Source of the DNA: JANPCX01 sp046094425
GTDB lineage: Bacteria; Pseudomonadota; Gammaproteobacteria; Burkholderiales; Burkholderiaceae_C
Reading direction: 5' to 3'
DNA length: 18,081 nt
Assembly (NCBI GenBank): GCA_046094425.1
Contig: JBJTHI010000172.1
Span: forward strand, 1-18,081
In this document: positions 1 to 7,752 of the stretch, one piece after another
Layout: every line of letters starts with the position of its first letter
Position numbering within the stretch: position 1 is the first letter of the stretch
Made by a program: the position numbers and the translations under genes
Notes under the pieces: generated by a model
Seen by the model: only the letters and a program-made list of their open reading frames with translations
What the model was told of the DNA's origin: nothing
The model's database searches: none

Positions 1-59
1 GCACTCGCAGCCGGTAGCGGTCGCGTTTACTTGAGTTTGCTCGATGGTGGAACAACGGC

Positions 60-87
60 TTTGGATCCCCAACGCCCGTGCTAGAAT
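60..87 (+). promoter_or_regulatory. rpsB operon promoter with extended -10
   Basis: A TAGAAT -10 box at 82-87 is preceded by TG at 79-80, giving an extended -10 element. A -35-like TTGGAT lies at 61-66 (15-bp spacer), or TTTGGA at 60-65 (16-bp spacer). Transcription would begin near 93-95, leaving a leader of about 145 nt before rpsB. The extended -10 may compensate for the poor -35 and short spacer. Seen in the sequence; no start site has been mapped. Confidence 0.6.
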
Positions 88-93
88 CTGCGG

Positions 94-239
94 GTTTACC
101 TCAGGGCTGCCGGATTTTCTGCAGTTTGGATGGGGCAAACCAATCGCGAATCCAGCCACCAAAAGGTGCGTCACGTCCCTTGTCAAACAGGGACTGTCGT
201 TCAGGCCGGATTCTAGAACCAACCTTTGGAGTGTTAGTC
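94..239 (+). promoter_or_regulatory. Structured 5' leader of rpsB, candidate S2 autoregulatory RNA
   Basis: This long untranslated leader contains at least two clear hairpins. GTTTG 124-128 pairs with CAAAC 136-140 across a 7-nt G-rich loop, and GTCCCT 175-180 pairs with AGGGAC 189-194. The octamer GCCGGATT occurs twice, at 109-116 and 205-212. A GGAG Shine-Dalgarno at 228-231 sits 8 nt before the rpsB ATG. In other proteobacteria rpsB-tsf is repressed by S2 binding its own leader. That this leader does the same is inferred from its length, structure and position; conservation was not checked. Confidence 0.45.
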
Positions 240-986
240 ATGACAGTCACCATGCGTGAAATGCTGGAAGCCGGTGTGCACTTTGGCCACCAAACCCGCT
301 TCTGGAACCCCAAGATGGCTCCGTACATCTACGGCCATCGCAACAAAATCCACATCATCAACCTCGAGAAGACGCAGCCGCTCTTCAACGATGCGCTCAA
401 GTTCGTGCGACAACTCGCTGCCAAGCGCGGCACCATTTTGATGGTGGGCACCAAGCGCCAAGCGCGTGAAGTGGTGGCGGCCGAAGCTGCACGTGCCGGC
501 ATGCCTTTCGTTGACCAGCGTTGGCTCGGCGGCATGCTCACCAATTTCAAAACCGTCAAAGGTTCCTTGAAGCGTTTGAAAGAAATGCAAGCGCAAGTGG
601 AGGCGGGCACTGAAATCCGCATCAAAAAAGAAGCCCTGATGTTCGAGCGTGAGCTGGCTAAGTTGGAAAAAGACATTGGCGGCATTCAAAACATGAACGC
701 GCTGCCTGATGCACTCTTTGTGATTGACGTGGGCTACCACAAGATCGCCATCGCCGAAGCCAACAAACTCGGCATTCCTGTGGTCGGCGTGGTGGACTCT
801 AACCACTCGCCCCGGGGTGTGGACTACATCATCCCCGGCAACGATGACTCAGCCAAAGCCGTGGCGCTGTACGCCCGCGCCATCGCCGATGCGGTGGTGG
901 AAGGTAAAGCCAATGCAACCAATGAAGTGGTGCAAGCAGTGGCCGCTGATGGCGACGAGTTTGTGGAAGTCAGCGAAGCCGCTTGA
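240..986 (+). CDS. rpsB: 30S ribosomal protein S2
   Basis: This gene encodes ribosomal protein S2 (248 aa), which binds the 30S head-body junction near S1 and is needed for S1 binding and translation initiation. The N-terminus MTVTMREMLEAGVHFGH and the downstream blocks RNKIHIINLEKT, RWLGGMLTNFKT, LPDALFVID and VDYIIPGNDD are hallmarks of the family. The frame stays open upstream to 78, but the ATG at 240 has a GGAG 8 nt before it and gives the standard S2 N-terminus, so I chose it. It is the first gene of the translation/envelope operon and is followed by a terminator-like hairpin before tsf. The C-terminal tail (AADGDEFVEVSEAA) is acidic, as is usual. Identity is certain; only the start was a choice. 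Confidence 0.98.
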   Translation: MTVTMREMLEAGVHFGHQTRFWNPKMAPYIYGHRNKIHIINLEKTQPLFNDALKFVRQLAAKRGTILMVGTKRQAREVVAAEAARAGMPFVDQRWLGGMLTNFKTVKGSLKRLKEMQAQVEAGTEIRIKKEALMFERELAKLEKDIGGIQNMNALPDALFVIDVGYHKIAIAEANKLGIPVVGVVDSNHSPRGVDYIIPGNDDSAKAVALYARAIADAVVEGKANATNEVVQAVAADGDEFVEVSEAA

Positions 987-997
987 AGAAACGCCCC

Positions 998-1058
998 TCT
1001 CACGAAAGCGGTGAACGCGCCGTGAGAACCAAAAGGGGCTGATTCAGCCCCTTTTTTT
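998..1058 (+). terminator. Intrinsic terminator/attenuator between rpsB and tsf
   Basis: A strong hairpin has GGGGCTG (1035-1041) pairing with CAGCCCC (1045-1051) around a 3-nt loop. It is flanked by AAAA on the left and a run of seven T on the right (1052-1058), the pattern of a Rho-independent terminator. A second stem lies just upstream, TCTCACG (998-1004) with CGTGAGA (1021-1027). Because tsf and the rest of the operon follow on the same strand, partial read-through is likely, setting a high S2 to EF-Ts ratio. The structure is seen; its efficiency is unknown. Confidence 0.85.
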
Positions 1059-1118
1059 CAACTCAATTTGATATTCAACCTGCCAACCCCAGGCAGTCAG
1101 CTTAAACGGAGAAACAAC

Positions 1119-2039
1119 ATGCCCGCCATTACCGCCAGCCTGGTCGCCGAACTGCGCGCCAAAACCGATGCCCCCATGATGGAATGCAAAAAGGCGTTGA
1201 CCGAAGCCGATGGCGACATGGCCAAAGCCGAAGAGCTGTTGCGCGTCAAACTCGGCAGCAAAGCCGGTAAAGCCTCGGCCCGCGTCACCGCTGAAGGTGT
1301 GGTGGCTGCGGTGGTTGAAGGTTCCATCGGTGCCATGGTGGAAGTGAATTGCGAAACAGATTTCGTCACCAAAAACGATTCCTTCTTGGCCTTCTCGCGC
1401 GCCTGCGCGGAGTTGATTGCCAAGAGCAACCCGGCCGATATCGCCGCCTTGTCCGCCCTGGCCTACAGCCAAGACGGCTTCGGCCCCACCTTAGAAGATG
1501 TGCGCAAGGGCCTGATCGGCAAAATTGGCGAGAACATGACGATTCGGCGCTTCAAGCGTTTTGCCGGTGGCAACAAGCTGGCCAGCTATTTGCACGGTAC
1601 GCGCATTGGTGTGGTGGTGGAATTTGATGGTGACGAGGTGGCGGCCAAAGACGTGGCCATGCACGTGGCTGCCATGAAGCCCGTGTCGCTGTCGTCCAGC
1701 GATGTGCCTGCCGAACTCATCGAAAAAGAGCGCGCTGTGGCCGCAGGCAAAGCCGCTGAAGACGCCAAAGAAGCCCAAGCCGCAGGCAAGGCCGTTCAGT
1801 CGCCCGAAATCGTGGCCAAACGCATTGAAGGTTCGGTGCAAAAGTACCTCAAAGAAGTCAGCCTCTTCAACCAAACTTTTGTCAAAAACGACAAGCAAAC
1901 CGTGGAGCAAATGCTCAAAGCAGCCAATACCACCGTCAAAGGGTTCACCTTGTATGTGGTGGGTGAGGGCATTGAGAAAAAGGTGGACGACTTCGCGGCG
2001 GAAGTGGCTGCGCAAGTGGCGGCGGCCAAGGGTTCTTGA
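1119..2039 (+). CDS. tsf: Elongation factor Ts
   Basis: EF-Ts (306 aa) is the guanine nucleotide exchange factor that releases GDP from EF-Tu in the cytoplasm. The N-terminal UBA-like helix bundle begins ITASLVAELRAKTDAPMMEC. The core carries VNCETDFVTKND, in which D81-F82 correspond to the Asp-Phe pair that enters the EF-Tu Mg2+/nucleotide region. It also has GENMTIRR and HGTRIGVVVEF in the second core subdomain and ends VGEGIEKKVDDFAAEVA. The ATG at 1119 is preceded by GGAGA at 1108-1112, a clear ribosome binding site. A longer in-frame opening from 1068 overlaps a small CTGCC/GGCAG hairpin (1080-1096) in the leader and is not supported. It follows the rpsB terminator. Confidence 0.98.
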   Translation: MPAITASLVAELRAKTDAPMMECKKALTEADGDMAKAEELLRVKLGSKAGKASARVTAEGVVAAVVEGSIGAMVEVNCETDFVTKNDSFLAFSRACAELIAKSNPADIAALSALAYSQDGFGPTLEDVRKGLIGKIGENMTIRRFKRFAGGNKLASYLHGTRIGVVVEFDGDEVAAKDVAMHVAAMKPVSLSSSDVPAELIEKERAVAAGKAAEDAKEAQAAGKAVQSPEIVAKRIEGSVQKYLKEVSLFNQTFVKNDKQTVEQMLKAANTTVKGFTLYVVGEGIEKKVDDFAAEVAAQVAAAKGS

Positions 2040-2131
2040 TCGCCTTGATTCCCCTTGCGGCGCAGTCCGTGTTGGCTTGCGCGCGTTAGACTTCAGGCCC
2101 ATCGTCTTCCACTCAAGAAAGTGCGCCCCGC

Positions 2132-2842
2132 ATGCCCGCCTACAAGCGAATACTTCTGAAGCTCTCCGGTGAAGCCTTGATGGGCGACGATGCCTACGGC
2201 ATCAACCGGGCCACCATTGTTCGCATGGTGCGTGAGGTGCAAGAGGTGACGCAGTTGGGCTGCGAGGTGGCCGTGGTCATTGGCGGCGGCAATATTTTCC
2301 GTGGCGTCGCGGGTGGCTCGGTCGGCATGGACCGCGCCACTGCCGACTACATGGGCATGCTGGCTACCGTGATGAACGCCCTGGCTTTGGCCGACACCAT
2401 GCGCCAAGAAGGCATGACGGCGCGGGTGATGTCGGCCATCGGCATTGAACAGGTGGTGGAGCCTTATGTGCGCCCCAAGGCCCTGCAATACCTGGAAGAG
2501 GGCAAGGTCGTGGTGTTTGCCGCCGGCACGGGCAATCCTTTCTTCACCACCGACACCGCAGCCGCCTTGCGAGGTGCGGAGATCGGTGCTGAAGTGGTGC
2601 TCAAAGCCACCAAGGTCGATGGTGTTTACACCGCCGACCCCAAGAAAGACGCGAGCGCCACGCGCTACACCACCATCAGCTTTGACGAAGCCATTGCGAA
2701 AAATTTGCAGGTGCTGGACGCCACCGCGTTTGCGCTGTGCCGCGACCAAAAACTGCCGATCAAAGTTTTCAGTATTTTCAAGCCCGGCGCGCTCAAACGT
2801 GTGGTGCTGGGTGAGGACGAGGGCACCCTCGTTCACGTCTGA
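2132..2842 (+). CDS. pyrH: Uridylate (UMP) kinase
   Basis: The bacterial UMP kinase (236 aa) phosphorylates UMP to UDP with ATP, in pyrimidine nucleotide synthesis in the cytoplasm. It belongs to the amino-acid-kinase fold, unrelated to eukaryotic UMP/CMP kinase. The family blocks are present in order: KRILLKLSGEAL (ATP/phosphate loop), VIGGGNIFRG, DYMGMLATVMNALAL, GTGNPFFTTDTAAALR (UMP/phosphate binding) and KATKVDGVYTADPKKD. Members are hexamers, usually activated by GTP and inhibited by UTP. The ATG at 2132 gives the normal N-terminus; only a weak purine stretch (AAGAAAG) precedes it. The 92-bp gap after tsf shows no convincing promoter or terminator. The standard neighbour frr follows 23 bp later. 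Confidence 0.97.
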   Translation: MPAYKRILLKLSGEALMGDDAYGINRATIVRMVREVQEVTQLGCEVAVVIGGGNIFRGVAGGSVGMDRATADYMGMLATVMNALALADTMRQEGMTARVMSAIGIEQVVEPYVRPKALQYLEEGKVVVFAAGTGNPFFTTDTAAALRGAEIGAEVVLKATKVDGVYTADPKKDASATRYTTISFDEAIAKNLQVLDATAFALCRDQKLPIKVFSIFKPGALKRVVLGEDEGTLVHV

Positions 2843-2865
2843 ACCAGCCCGTCACAGGAAAGACC

Positions 2866-3426
2866 ATGACCACCGCTGACATTCAAAAAAACATTGAGCA
2901 AAAAATGGGCCGCTCGATTGAGTCGCTCAAAAACGAGTTGCAGAAAATTCGCACCGGCCGCGCTCACCCGGGCATTCTTGACCAAGTCAGCGTGGAGTAT
3001 TACGGCTCTATGGTGCCCATCAGCCAAGTCGCCAACGTGACGTTGTTAGACGCGCGCACCATCAGCGTTCAGCCATGGGAAAAAGGCATGGGCGCCAAAA
3101 TTGAAAAAGCCATTCGTGAAAGCGATTTGGGTTTGAACCCCGCCTCGCAAGGTGATTTGATCCGTGTCCCCATGCCCGCACTCACGGAAGAGCGCCGCAA
3201 AGACTTGACCAAAGTGGTTCGCAACGCCGGAGAAGACGCGCGCATTGCCATTCGTAATTTGCGCCGCGATGCCAACGAGCAGGCCAAGAAAATGCTCAAA
3301 GACAAACTCATCTCTGAGGACGACGAGCGCCGCTCCTTGGAAGACTCGCAGAAACTCACCGACCGCTACATTGCCGAAGTGGACAGGCAAGTCGCCGCCA
3401 AAGAAGCTGAAGTGTTGGCGGTCTGA
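2866..3426 (+). CDS. frr: Ribosome recycling factor
   Basis: RRF (186 aa, close to the 185 aa of E. coli) works with EF-G after termination to split the 70S ribosome into subunits. The sequence has the usual two-domain layout. Long helices form the three-helix bundle (IESLKNELQKIRTGRAHPGI at the start, and the C-terminal half from EERRKDLTKVVRN). The small inserted beta domain covers YYGSMVPISQVANVTLLDAR to about VPMPALT. The Arg-rich stretch ARIAIRNLRRDANEQAKK carries the arginines that contact 23S rRNA. The ATG is preceded by AGGAAAG, a good ribosome binding site. The gene sits directly after pyrH in the standard order. Confidence 0.98.
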   Translation: MTTADIQKNIEQKMGRSIESLKNELQKIRTGRAHPGILDQVSVEYYGSMVPISQVANVTLLDARTISVQPWEKGMGAKIEKAIRESDLGLNPASQGDLIRVPMPALTEERRKDLTKVVRNAGEDARIAIRNLRRDANEQAKKMLKDKLISEDDERRSLEDSQKLTDRYIAEVDRQVAAKEAEVLAV

Positions 3427-3445
3427 TCTGCGCTGCGGGTCGTTC

Positions 3446-3485
3446 AAGACACGATAAAGACACGACACACGCTTTGCGTCTTTAT
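3446..3485 (+). repeat. Direct and inverted repeats in the frr-uppS gap
   Basis: In this 70-bp gap AAGACACGA occurs twice, at 3446-3454 and 3457-3465, exactly 11 bp apart, about one helical turn. ATAAAGAC (3454-3461) is also inverted as GTCTTTAT (3478-3485), giving a perfect 8-bp stem with a 16-nt loop. No T-run follows the stem, so it is not a classic intrinsic terminator. It could be a protein-binding site, a processing hairpin or a structure controlling uppS, which has no clear Shine-Dalgarno. The repeats are seen directly; any role is inference. Confidence 0.5.
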
Positions 3486-3496
3486 TCGCTGTGCTC

Positions 3497-4246
3497 ATGT
3501 CTGCCTCTACCCTTGCCCCATCCAAGCGGCCCCGCCACATCGGCATCGTGATGGATGGCAATGGCCGCTGGGCCAAACGCCGATTCATGCCGCGTTACTT
3601 CGGCCATAAATACGGTGTCGATGCGTTGGTTAAAGTCGTCTTAGCCTGCGCCGACCGCGGCGTGGACTACTTGACTGTGTTTGCGTTTTCCTCAGAAAAC
3701 TGGAAGCGCCCCTCGGATGAAGTTTCGGGGCTCATGGGCCTGGTCATGATTGGTGTGACCAAATACCTGGCACGCCTGGCAACACAAGGCGTGCGCATAC
3801 GCATCATTGGGGATCGTGAAGCGGTGCCCGAAAAATTGCGCAAGGTGTGGGAAGAGGTGGAAGGTACCACAGCCCACAACACCCGCATCACCCTGTCAGT
3901 GGCGTTCAACTATGGGGGGCGCTGGGATATGGTGCAAGCCTGCAAACGCGCCATGCTAGACGGTGTGCCGCCGCACGAGTTGAACGAGGCGGTTTTGGCC
4001 CGCTACATGGCATTGAGTTACGCGCCCGACCCCGATCTCATCATTCGCACGGGCGGCGAAAAACGCATCAGCAATTTTTTGCTCTGGCAGGCGGCTTATG
4101 CCGAACTGGTGTTTTCCGACTGTTTGTGGCCCGAGTTTGGCGAGGCCGAGCTGGATGCCGCACTTGAAGATTTCGCGCGGCGTGATCGCCGGTTTGGGCT
4201 GCTCAAAGACAGCCCGCCTGTCGCCAGCGTATCTCCGAGCGTTTAA
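3497..4246 (+). CDS. uppS: Undecaprenyl diphosphate synthase (cis-prenyltransferase)
   Basis: This 249-aa enzyme condenses farnesyl diphosphate with eight isopentenyl diphosphates to make the C55 lipid carrier for peptidoglycan and O-antigen. The family signature HIGIVMDGNGRWAKRR contains the catalytic Asp (D20) that coordinates Mg2+ and diphosphate. Further blocks are FAFSSENWKRP, NYGGRWDMVQA, and DLIIRTGGEKRISNFLLWQ, whose arginines bind the IPP diphosphate. The ATG at 3497 was chosen over an in-frame GTG at 3491; neither has an obvious Shine-Dalgarno. The protein should be cytosolic and membrane-associated. The stop lies two bases before the cdsA start, so the two are probably co-translated. 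The same family is also called ispU. Confidence 0.96.
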   Translation: MSASTLAPSKRPRHIGIVMDGNGRWAKRRFMPRYFGHKYGVDALVKVVLACADRGVDYLTVFAFSSENWKRPSDEVSGLMGLVMIGVTKYLARLATQGVRIRIIGDREAVPEKLRKVWEEVEGTTAHNTRITLSVAFNYGGRWDMVQACKRAMLDGVPPHELNEAVLARYMALSYAPDPDLIIRTGGEKRISNFLLWQAAYAELVFSDCLWPEFGEAELDAALEDFARRDRRFGLLKDSPPVASVSPSV

Positions 4247-4248
4247 GC

Positions 4249-5091
4249 ATGCTGCGCCAACGCATCATCACCGCAGTGCTTTTATTGGCTGTTTTGTTGC
4301 CCGCTTTGTTCTCCTCACATGCCTGGCCGTTTGCGGCTTTGAGTTTGTTGATGGTGGGCGCGGCGGGTTGGGAGTGGGGCCGACTGAATGCGCTTGAGCA
4401 CCACGCCGCGCTCATCGCTGGTTTTGTCTTGGCGGCGGCTGGGGCAGTGTCTTGGTGGGTGGGCTGGGTGAGCCAAGCGCCCGCCGTGTTGTGGTGGGTG
4501 TCGGCCGTGCTGTGGATGGCGGGCGGTGCCTACATGTTGCACGGCGGCGTTCAACAATGGCCGCGTTGGCCAGCCGGGCTGCGTCTAGTGGGCGGGTTGT
4601 TGGCTTTGTGGCTGGTTTGGTTGGCCATCGTCAGCGCCAAGGTTGTGGGTTTGAATTTTTTGCTCTCGGTCATGTGTTTGGTGTGGATGGCCGACATAGC
4701 CGCCTACTTTGGTGGCCGCCAATGGGGTCGTCGCAAATTGGCACCCACCATCAGCCCGGGCAAATCTTGGGAAGGGGTTTACAGCGGCATGGTGGGCGTG
4801 TTGTTGTTGGCTGGTTTTTGGTTGTGGCTGGATCGGCAGTTGACGGTGGACTCTCCCAGCATCTTCTCCGCTGTGTTCAACACCACGGGCCTGGTGGGTT
4901 TGATGGCCGCCGTGTTGTTGTTGTGTGCCATGAGCGTGGTGGGTGATTTGGTCGAGTCCTTGGTCAAGCGCTGCGCGGGTGCCAAAGACAGCAGCCAGTT
5001 GTTGCCGGGGCATGGTGGGGTGTTGGATCGCATTGACGCTTTAATCCCCGTATTTCCCGTGGCCATGGCAATCTATCTTTTTCTTGCATGA
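4249..5091 (+). CDS. cdsA: Phosphatidate cytidylyltransferase (CDP-diglyceride synthase)
   Basis: CdsA (280 aa) makes CDP-diacylglycerol from CTP and phosphatidic acid in the inner membrane, the branch point for all phospholipids. The protein is very hydrophobic, with about seven to eight membrane segments starting in IITAVLLLAVLLPALF. The C-terminal CDS signature is complete: SLVKRCAGAKDSSQLLPGHG followed by GVLDRIDALIP, containing the conserved KR, KD, HGG and DRxD residues. A second conserved block, MADIAAYFGGRQWGRRKLAP then SPGKSWEG, is also present. It starts 2 bp after uppS and overlaps dxr by 4 bp (ATGA), which argues for translational coupling. Leucine is mostly encoded by TTG here. 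Confidence 0.97.
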   Translation: MLRQRIITAVLLLAVLLPALFSSHAWPFAALSLLMVGAAGWEWGRLNALEHHAALIAGFVLAAAGAVSWWVGWVSQAPAVLWWVSAVLWMAGGAYMLHGGVQQWPRWPAGLRLVGGLLALWLVWLAIVSAKVVGLNFLLSVMCLVWMADIAAYFGGRQWGRRKLAPTISPGKSWEGVYSGMVGVLLLAGFWLWLDRQLTVDSPSIFSAVFNTTGLVGLMAAVLLLCAMSVVGDLVESLVKRCAGAKDSSQLLPGHGGVLDRIDALIPVFPVAMAIYLFLA

Positions 5092-6287
5092 ACAACTTCG
5101 AGCGACAACGTGTCTGCATCTTGGGTGCTACCGGCTCCATCGGGAAAAGCACGCTGGATGTGGTGGCGCGTCACCCCGATCGGTTTGAGGTTTTCGCGCT
5201 GACGGCACACCGCCAAACCGACGAACTTTTCAAACTTTGCGTGGCGCACCGGCCGCGTTTTGCAGCCTTGGGGGACGAGGCTGCCGCCCGCCAGCTTGCC
5301 GAGCAACTGCGCACCCAACAGATCAAAACCGAGGTGCTGCACGGGCCGCAGGCACTCAGTGATTTGGCTTCGCACCCCGATGTGACAACGGTGATGGCGG
5401 CTGTGGTGGGGGCGGCGGGTTTACCTGCGTGTTTGGCCGCTGCCCATGCAGGCAAACGTTTATTGCTCGCCAACAAAGAAGCCTTGGTGGTGGGCGGGGC
5501 CTTGTTCATGCAAGCCGTGGCCCAAGGCGGCGCGGAACTCATTCCCATCGACAGCGAACACTCGGCGATTTTTCAATGTTTGCCGGAAGACCGCCGCACC
5601 TGGCCTGAGCGGATAGACCACATTGTTCTCACCGCCTCCGGCGGGCCCTTCCGCGACCGTGATCCCGCAAGTTTGGGGGCGGTCACGCCCGAACAAGCCT
5701 GCGCGCATCCGAACTGGGTCATGGGTAGAAAAATCTCGGTGGACTCTGCCACCATGATGAACAAGGCCTTGGAAGTGATTGAAGCGCGTTGGTTGTTTGA
5801 CCTCGCACCCGAGCAAATCCAAGTGGTCATTCACCCGCAAAGTGTGGTGCATTCCATGGTGGTGTGCAAAGACCAGTCGGTGCTGGCCCAGTTAGGCACG
5901 CCCGATATGCGCGGCCCGATTGCCTTTGGCCTGGCTTATCCCGAACGCATTGAATGCGGGGCGGCGGCGCTGAATTTTGCGGTCGCCAGCGACATGAATT
6001 TTTTTCCACCCGACACGGCGCGTTACCCCGGCTTGCCGTTGGCCTGGGCCGCCTTGCGTGCGCCAGCGGGCACCACGGCGGTGCTCAACGCGGCCAATGA
6101 AGAGGCGGTGGATGCGTTCTTGAACCATGGCCTTCGCTTTGACCAAATTCACGCGGTGAATGACCACACTTTGTCGCAGGTGCTGGTCAGCCCCGCCGAC
6201 GCTGCGTCGATCGCCGATTTATTTGCCCTGGATGCACGGGCGCGCGAAACCGCACGGATGCGTATCGCCCACTTGCGCAACCATTGA
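5088..6287 (+). CDS. dxr: 1-deoxy-D-xylulose 5-phosphate reductoisomerase
   Basis: Dxr (399 aa) converts DXP to 2-C-methyl-D-erythritol 4-phosphate with NADPH, the first committed step of the MEP isoprenoid pathway. This feeds UppS, encoded two genes upstream. The N-terminal NADPH loop is GATGSIG at residues 13-19. LLANKEALV follows, then the metal-binding IDSEHSAIFQ (D155, E157) and MMNKALEVIEARW with the third metal ligand E229. ASGGPFRD forms part of the substrate site, and HPNWVMGRKISVDSAT and IHPQSVVHSMV are also diagnostic. The start overlaps the end of cdsA by 4 bp. Length is normal for the family (398 aa in E. coli). Confidence 0.98.
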   Translation: MNNFERQRVCILGATGSIGKSTLDVVARHPDRFEVFALTAHRQTDELFKLCVAHRPRFAALGDEAAARQLAEQLRTQQIKTEVLHGPQALSDLASHPDVTTVMAAVVGAAGLPACLAAAHAGKRLLLANKEALVVGGALFMQAVAQGGAELIPIDSEHSAIFQCLPEDRRTWPERIDHIVLTASGGPFRDRDPASLGAVTPEQACAHPNWVMGRKISVDSATMMNKALEVIEARWLFDLAPEQIQVVIHPQSVVHSMVVCKDQSVLAQLGTPDMRGPIAFGLAYPERIECGAAALNFAVASDMNFFPPDTARYPGLPLAWAALRAPAGTTAVLNAANEEAVDAFLNHGLRFDQIHAVNDHTLSQVLVSPADAASIADLFALDARARETARMRIAHLRNH

Positions 6288-6303
6288 TGACAGAGCGCCG
6301 ACC

Positions 6304-7701
6304 ATGAATACCTTGTTCTTTTTTATTTTGACGCTGGGCATCTTGATCGTCATCCACGAGTACGGCCACTACCGCGTGGCCCGTGCTTGTGGCGTGAAGG
6401 TGCTGCGTTTCTCCGTAGGTTTTGGCCCCGTGGTGTGGCGCAAACAAGCGCACCCGGATGCAACGGAGTTCGTGCTGTCGGCTTTTCCTTTGGGCGGTTA
6501 TGTGCGCATGCTGGACGAACGCGAAGGCGGTGTGTCGCCACACGAGCAACACATGGCTTTCAACCGCAAGCCACTGCGCCAGCGTGCTGCCATTGTGGCG
6601 GCTGGCCCAGCGGCCAATTTGCTGCTGGCGGTGGCGCTTTATTGCGCTGTGCATTGGATGGGTGTGAGTGAACCCAAAGCGATCGTGGCCACACCTGCCA
6701 GTGGCAGTTTGGCCCAGCAAGCAGGCTTGCAAACGGGGGATTGGGTGCAGTTCGTTTCCAGCGACGGTGTGACTCAGCAGCCCGTTGATTCCATGACCGA
6801 TCTGCGCTGGAAAATTAGCCAAGCTGTGATGCGCTCTGAGCCGCTCACCTTGCATGTGAGCGATGCCCGTGGGCGTGGTTTGCGTGAAGTGGTACTTGAT
6901 CTGCCGCGCCTGCAAACCACAGAAATGAATGCCGCTGTGATGCGCCGCATTGGTGTGGGCGCACCCTTGCGGGAACCGGTGCTGGCCAGGGTGTCGGAAG
7001 GCGGCCCGGCGGCGCAATCGGGTTTGTTGACGGGTGACCGCGTTCTGAGCGTGGACGATGTGCCCGTGCGCGATGCGGCGCAGCTCCAGCAGCGTATTCG
7101 TGCCAGTGTGGAAACTCCCAAAAGCGCGTCCACCAATACTGTTGGTGCAGAGCCCCTGCCCATGCGTTGGCGCATAGAACGCGCGGGCCAAACCCAAGAG
7201 CTGGTGGTCACGCCTGCTGTGGTGCGCGAAGGCGAGTTGTCCATCGGCCGCATTGAAGCGGCTATTGGCACGGCAGCGGACATGGTGGAAGTGCGCAAGG
7301 GCGCTTGGGAGGGCTTGGCACTGGCAGTCTCCCGCACCTGGGAAATGTCCTGGGTCACCCTGAAAACCTTTGGCAAGATGTTGATCGGTGAAGCCTCGCT
7401 GAAAAACCTCTCTGGCCCGATCACGATTGCAGACTACGCCGGGCAATCCGCCCAGGCAGGCTTGGCCTATTACTTGGGTTTTTTGGCGGTGGTGAGCATA
7501 GGCTTGGGGGTGCTGAACCTGCTGCCTTTGCCCATGCTCGATGGGGGGCACCTGATGTATTATCTTTTTGAGGCAGTGACTGGCAGGCCTGTTTCTGAAG
7601 CTTGGCTGGATCGCTTGCAGCGTGGCGGTGTGGCCATCATGCTCATGATGATGTCACTGGCCATTTACAACGACGTTGCGCGCCTCATGGGCATGCACTG
7701 A
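6304..7701 (+). CDS. rseP: Site-2 intramembrane zinc metalloprotease RseP
   Basis: RseP (465 aa) cuts membrane anchors within the bilayer. In E. coli it cleaves the anti-sigma factor RseA after DegS, releasing sigma-E in response to outer-membrane protein stress, and also removes signal peptides. The first membrane helix carries the zinc motif HEYGH (H18, E19, H22). Two PDZ domains follow (about residues 110-210 and 215-310; the second contains SEGGPAAQSGLLTGDRVLSV). The third conserved motif NLLPLPMLDGGHLMYY supplies the Asp ligand near the C-terminus. The frame is open upstream to 6160 inside dxr, but the ATG at 6304, 16 bp after dxr, puts the HExxH in the normal position. Its location beside bamA and skp fits a role in envelope quality control. 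Confidence 0.97.
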   Translation: MNTLFFFILTLGILIVIHEYGHYRVARACGVKVLRFSVGFGPVVWRKQAHPDATEFVLSAFPLGGYVRMLDEREGGVSPHEQHMAFNRKPLRQRAAIVAAGPAANLLLAVALYCAVHWMGVSEPKAIVATPASGSLAQQAGLQTGDWVQFVSSDGVTQQPVDSMTDLRWKISQAVMRSEPLTLHVSDARGRGLREVVLDLPRLQTTEMNAAVMRRIGVGAPLREPVLARVSEGGPAAQSGLLTGDRVLSVDDVPVRDAAQLQQRIRASVETPKSASTNTVGAEPLPMRWRIERAGQTQELVVTPAVVREGELSIGRIEAAIGTAADMVEVRKGAWEGLALAVSRTWEMSWVTLKTFGKMLIGEASLKNLSGPITIADYAGQSAQAGLAYYLGFLAVVSIGLGVLNLLPLPMLDGGHLMYYLFEAVTGRPVSEAWLDRLQRGGVAIMLMMMSLAIYNDVARLMGMH

Positions 7702-7752
7702 TTTTTGCCCTCTTCACTCGTTTTTTTGCGCCCCGTGGTGCCACTCCCTTCC

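Noticed and set aside
1..84. A 27-codon open frame entering from the left edge on the + strand, ending TAG at 82-84
   Set aside because: Too short to identify, and its end overlaps the -10 box of the rpsB promoter; it may be the tail of an upstream gene, but nothing supports that.
6187..7551. A 454-codon open frame on the - strand, antisense to rseP
   Set aside because: It lies wholly inside the well-matched rseP gene; its His/Arg/Gln-rich, domain-free product is typical of the complement of GC-rich coding DNA.
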